A DNA stretch of 47,210 nucleotides from a virus: positions 1 to 47,210 of the IMG/VR virus record IMGVR_UViG_3300034073_002088; one strand, written 5' to 3'. A program made the position numbers and the translations under genes. The notes beneath the pieces are model-generated. The model had not been told where the DNA came from. It did not search any database and saw nothing but the letters and a program-made list of their open reading frames with translations. Below are positions 46,624-47,210 of this stretch, piece after piece (position 1 is the first letter of the stretch; each line of letters begins with the position of its first letter).

Positions 46624-47210
46624 TGGTGGTGCATCCTTAGCTTGCGGCGGCGCTCGGACCAGATGAAAACGCACGACGCGAACGCCGCGATGCCGAGCCA
46701 GAAGAGTTCCTTCGACGCCGCCTCGACGATGAGCACCGGGAACGACACCGGCTTGCCCGCAGACATAAGCTCGCCCGCAGCCTTCGCCACGGACGTGCCG
46801 ATGCTCGCCAGTCCCGATCCGCCGCCGATCAGGGCCGCGTTGCCCGTATCGGACTGCGACATGCGCGATGGCGGGGCGTCGATGGCCTTCACCGCCACAG
46901 GCGGATCGATAACGCGCTCCGTCACCGGCATGGGCTGCGGCGCGTCCGGCACCGTAGCCATGCGCAACGCGATCTTCTCGATCCGATCCCACCGCTTCTC
47001 CCAGCCATTCTTGAAGCTGGGATAGTTGCGGAGCGACCGGCAATAGTCGCGCCGCAGTTGCATCAGAGACGTGACGACCGAGACGGGGTCGCATTCGGCC
47101 AGGGCGCGTTTCGTGCGCACGCCGATATGCCCATCGGGCACGACGCCCAGCGCGGATTGCAGCTTCTTGATAGCCGTCACCGGCCCGGAATTGACGCCGA
47201 AATCAAAGAC
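46620..47210 (-). CDS. GH108-type endolysin, 5' end outside the window
   Basis: Visible 196 aa of a protein whose start lies beyond 47210. VFDFGVNSGPVTAIKKLQSALGV and MQLRRDYCRSLRNYPSFKNGWEKRW are the hallmark of GH108/PG_binding_3 muramidases. The tail carries a Pro-rich linker and a C-terminal membrane helix (ELFWLGIAAFASCVFIWSERRRK). The catalytic Glu of GH108 would be in the missing N-terminus. A GTG at 47180 is internal. Confidence 0.8.
   Translation of the reverse strand, partial: VFDFGVNSGPVTAIKKLQSALGVVPDGHIGVRTKRALAECDPVSVVTSLMQLRRDYCRSLRNYPSFKNGWEKRWDRIEKIALRMATVPDAPQPMPVTERVIDPPVAVKAIDAPPSRMSQSDTGNAALIGGGSGLASIGTSVAKAAGELMSAGKPVSFPVLIVEAASKELFWLGIAAFASCVFIWSERRRKLRMHHH

Overview
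The window looks like most of the genome of a temperate, contractile-tailed (myovirus) phage of a GC-rich proteobacterium, probably an alphaproteobacterium. The host guess is weak: it rests on high GC, frequent GTG/TTG starts and the style of the genes. The tail module follows Mu-like order (small DUF2635 protein, sheath, tube, frameshifted chaperone, tape measure, gp43- to gp48-like baseplate, fibres). The early region is lambdoid: CI/Cro-like switch, O-like initiator with iterons inside its gene, primase-helicase, RecT, SSB, RuvC. A tyrosine integrase is followed by the 3' half of a tRNA gene with a CAU anticodon, with phage genes on both sides. This is therefore attP, and the sequence is a free or circularised phage genome cut at an arbitrary point. 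Terminase, portal and capsid genes are not in the window.

Layout. 1-1220 (-): end of a late segment (gpZ-like protein, 48-aa protein). 1239-2858: IscB OMEGA element. 2860-3300: AT-richer region with a candidate short transcript. 3305-5092 (-): small early operon with a double-HTH regulator. 5222-10222 (-): SSB, unknown gene, primase-helicase, O-like initiator and origin. 10605-13615 (-): membrane protein, RuvC, ParB-like protein, Cro. 13670-14365 (+): CI-like repressor without catalytic Ser/Lys. 14532-18996 (+): recombination and nucleotide genes. 18990-21066 (+): two tandem-hairpin arrays and a Nop-domain protein. 21086-23172: DfrB-like DHFR, CDC123-like ATP-grasp protein and small genes. 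23192-24540: integrase and attP. 24737-27837 (+): accessory operon carrying a TnpB OMEGA element. 28038-47210 (-): tail, baseplate, fibre and lysis genes.

The most exciting element is at 19018-20124. Nine 44-45 nt units have the form 7-nt arm, CT, 9-nt variable, TGAAACCCT, 9-nt variable, T, 7-nt complementary arm. The arms co-vary between three sequences. Directly downstream lies a 305-aa protein with a Nop/IS110 C-terminal-like domain and no nuclease domain. This matches the logic of the recently described TIGR-Tas RNA-guided systems (dual 9-nt spacers, Nop-domain Tas protein), here as a split, nuclease-less phage version. With intact IscB and intact TnpB, one phage carries three different RNA-guided protein families.

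Regulation appears to centre on a palindrome, TTGCA-N5-TGCAA. It occurs at the cI/cro switch and before at least five other transcription units, and overlaps good promoter matches at several. It is the likely operator of the CI-like or Cro-like protein.
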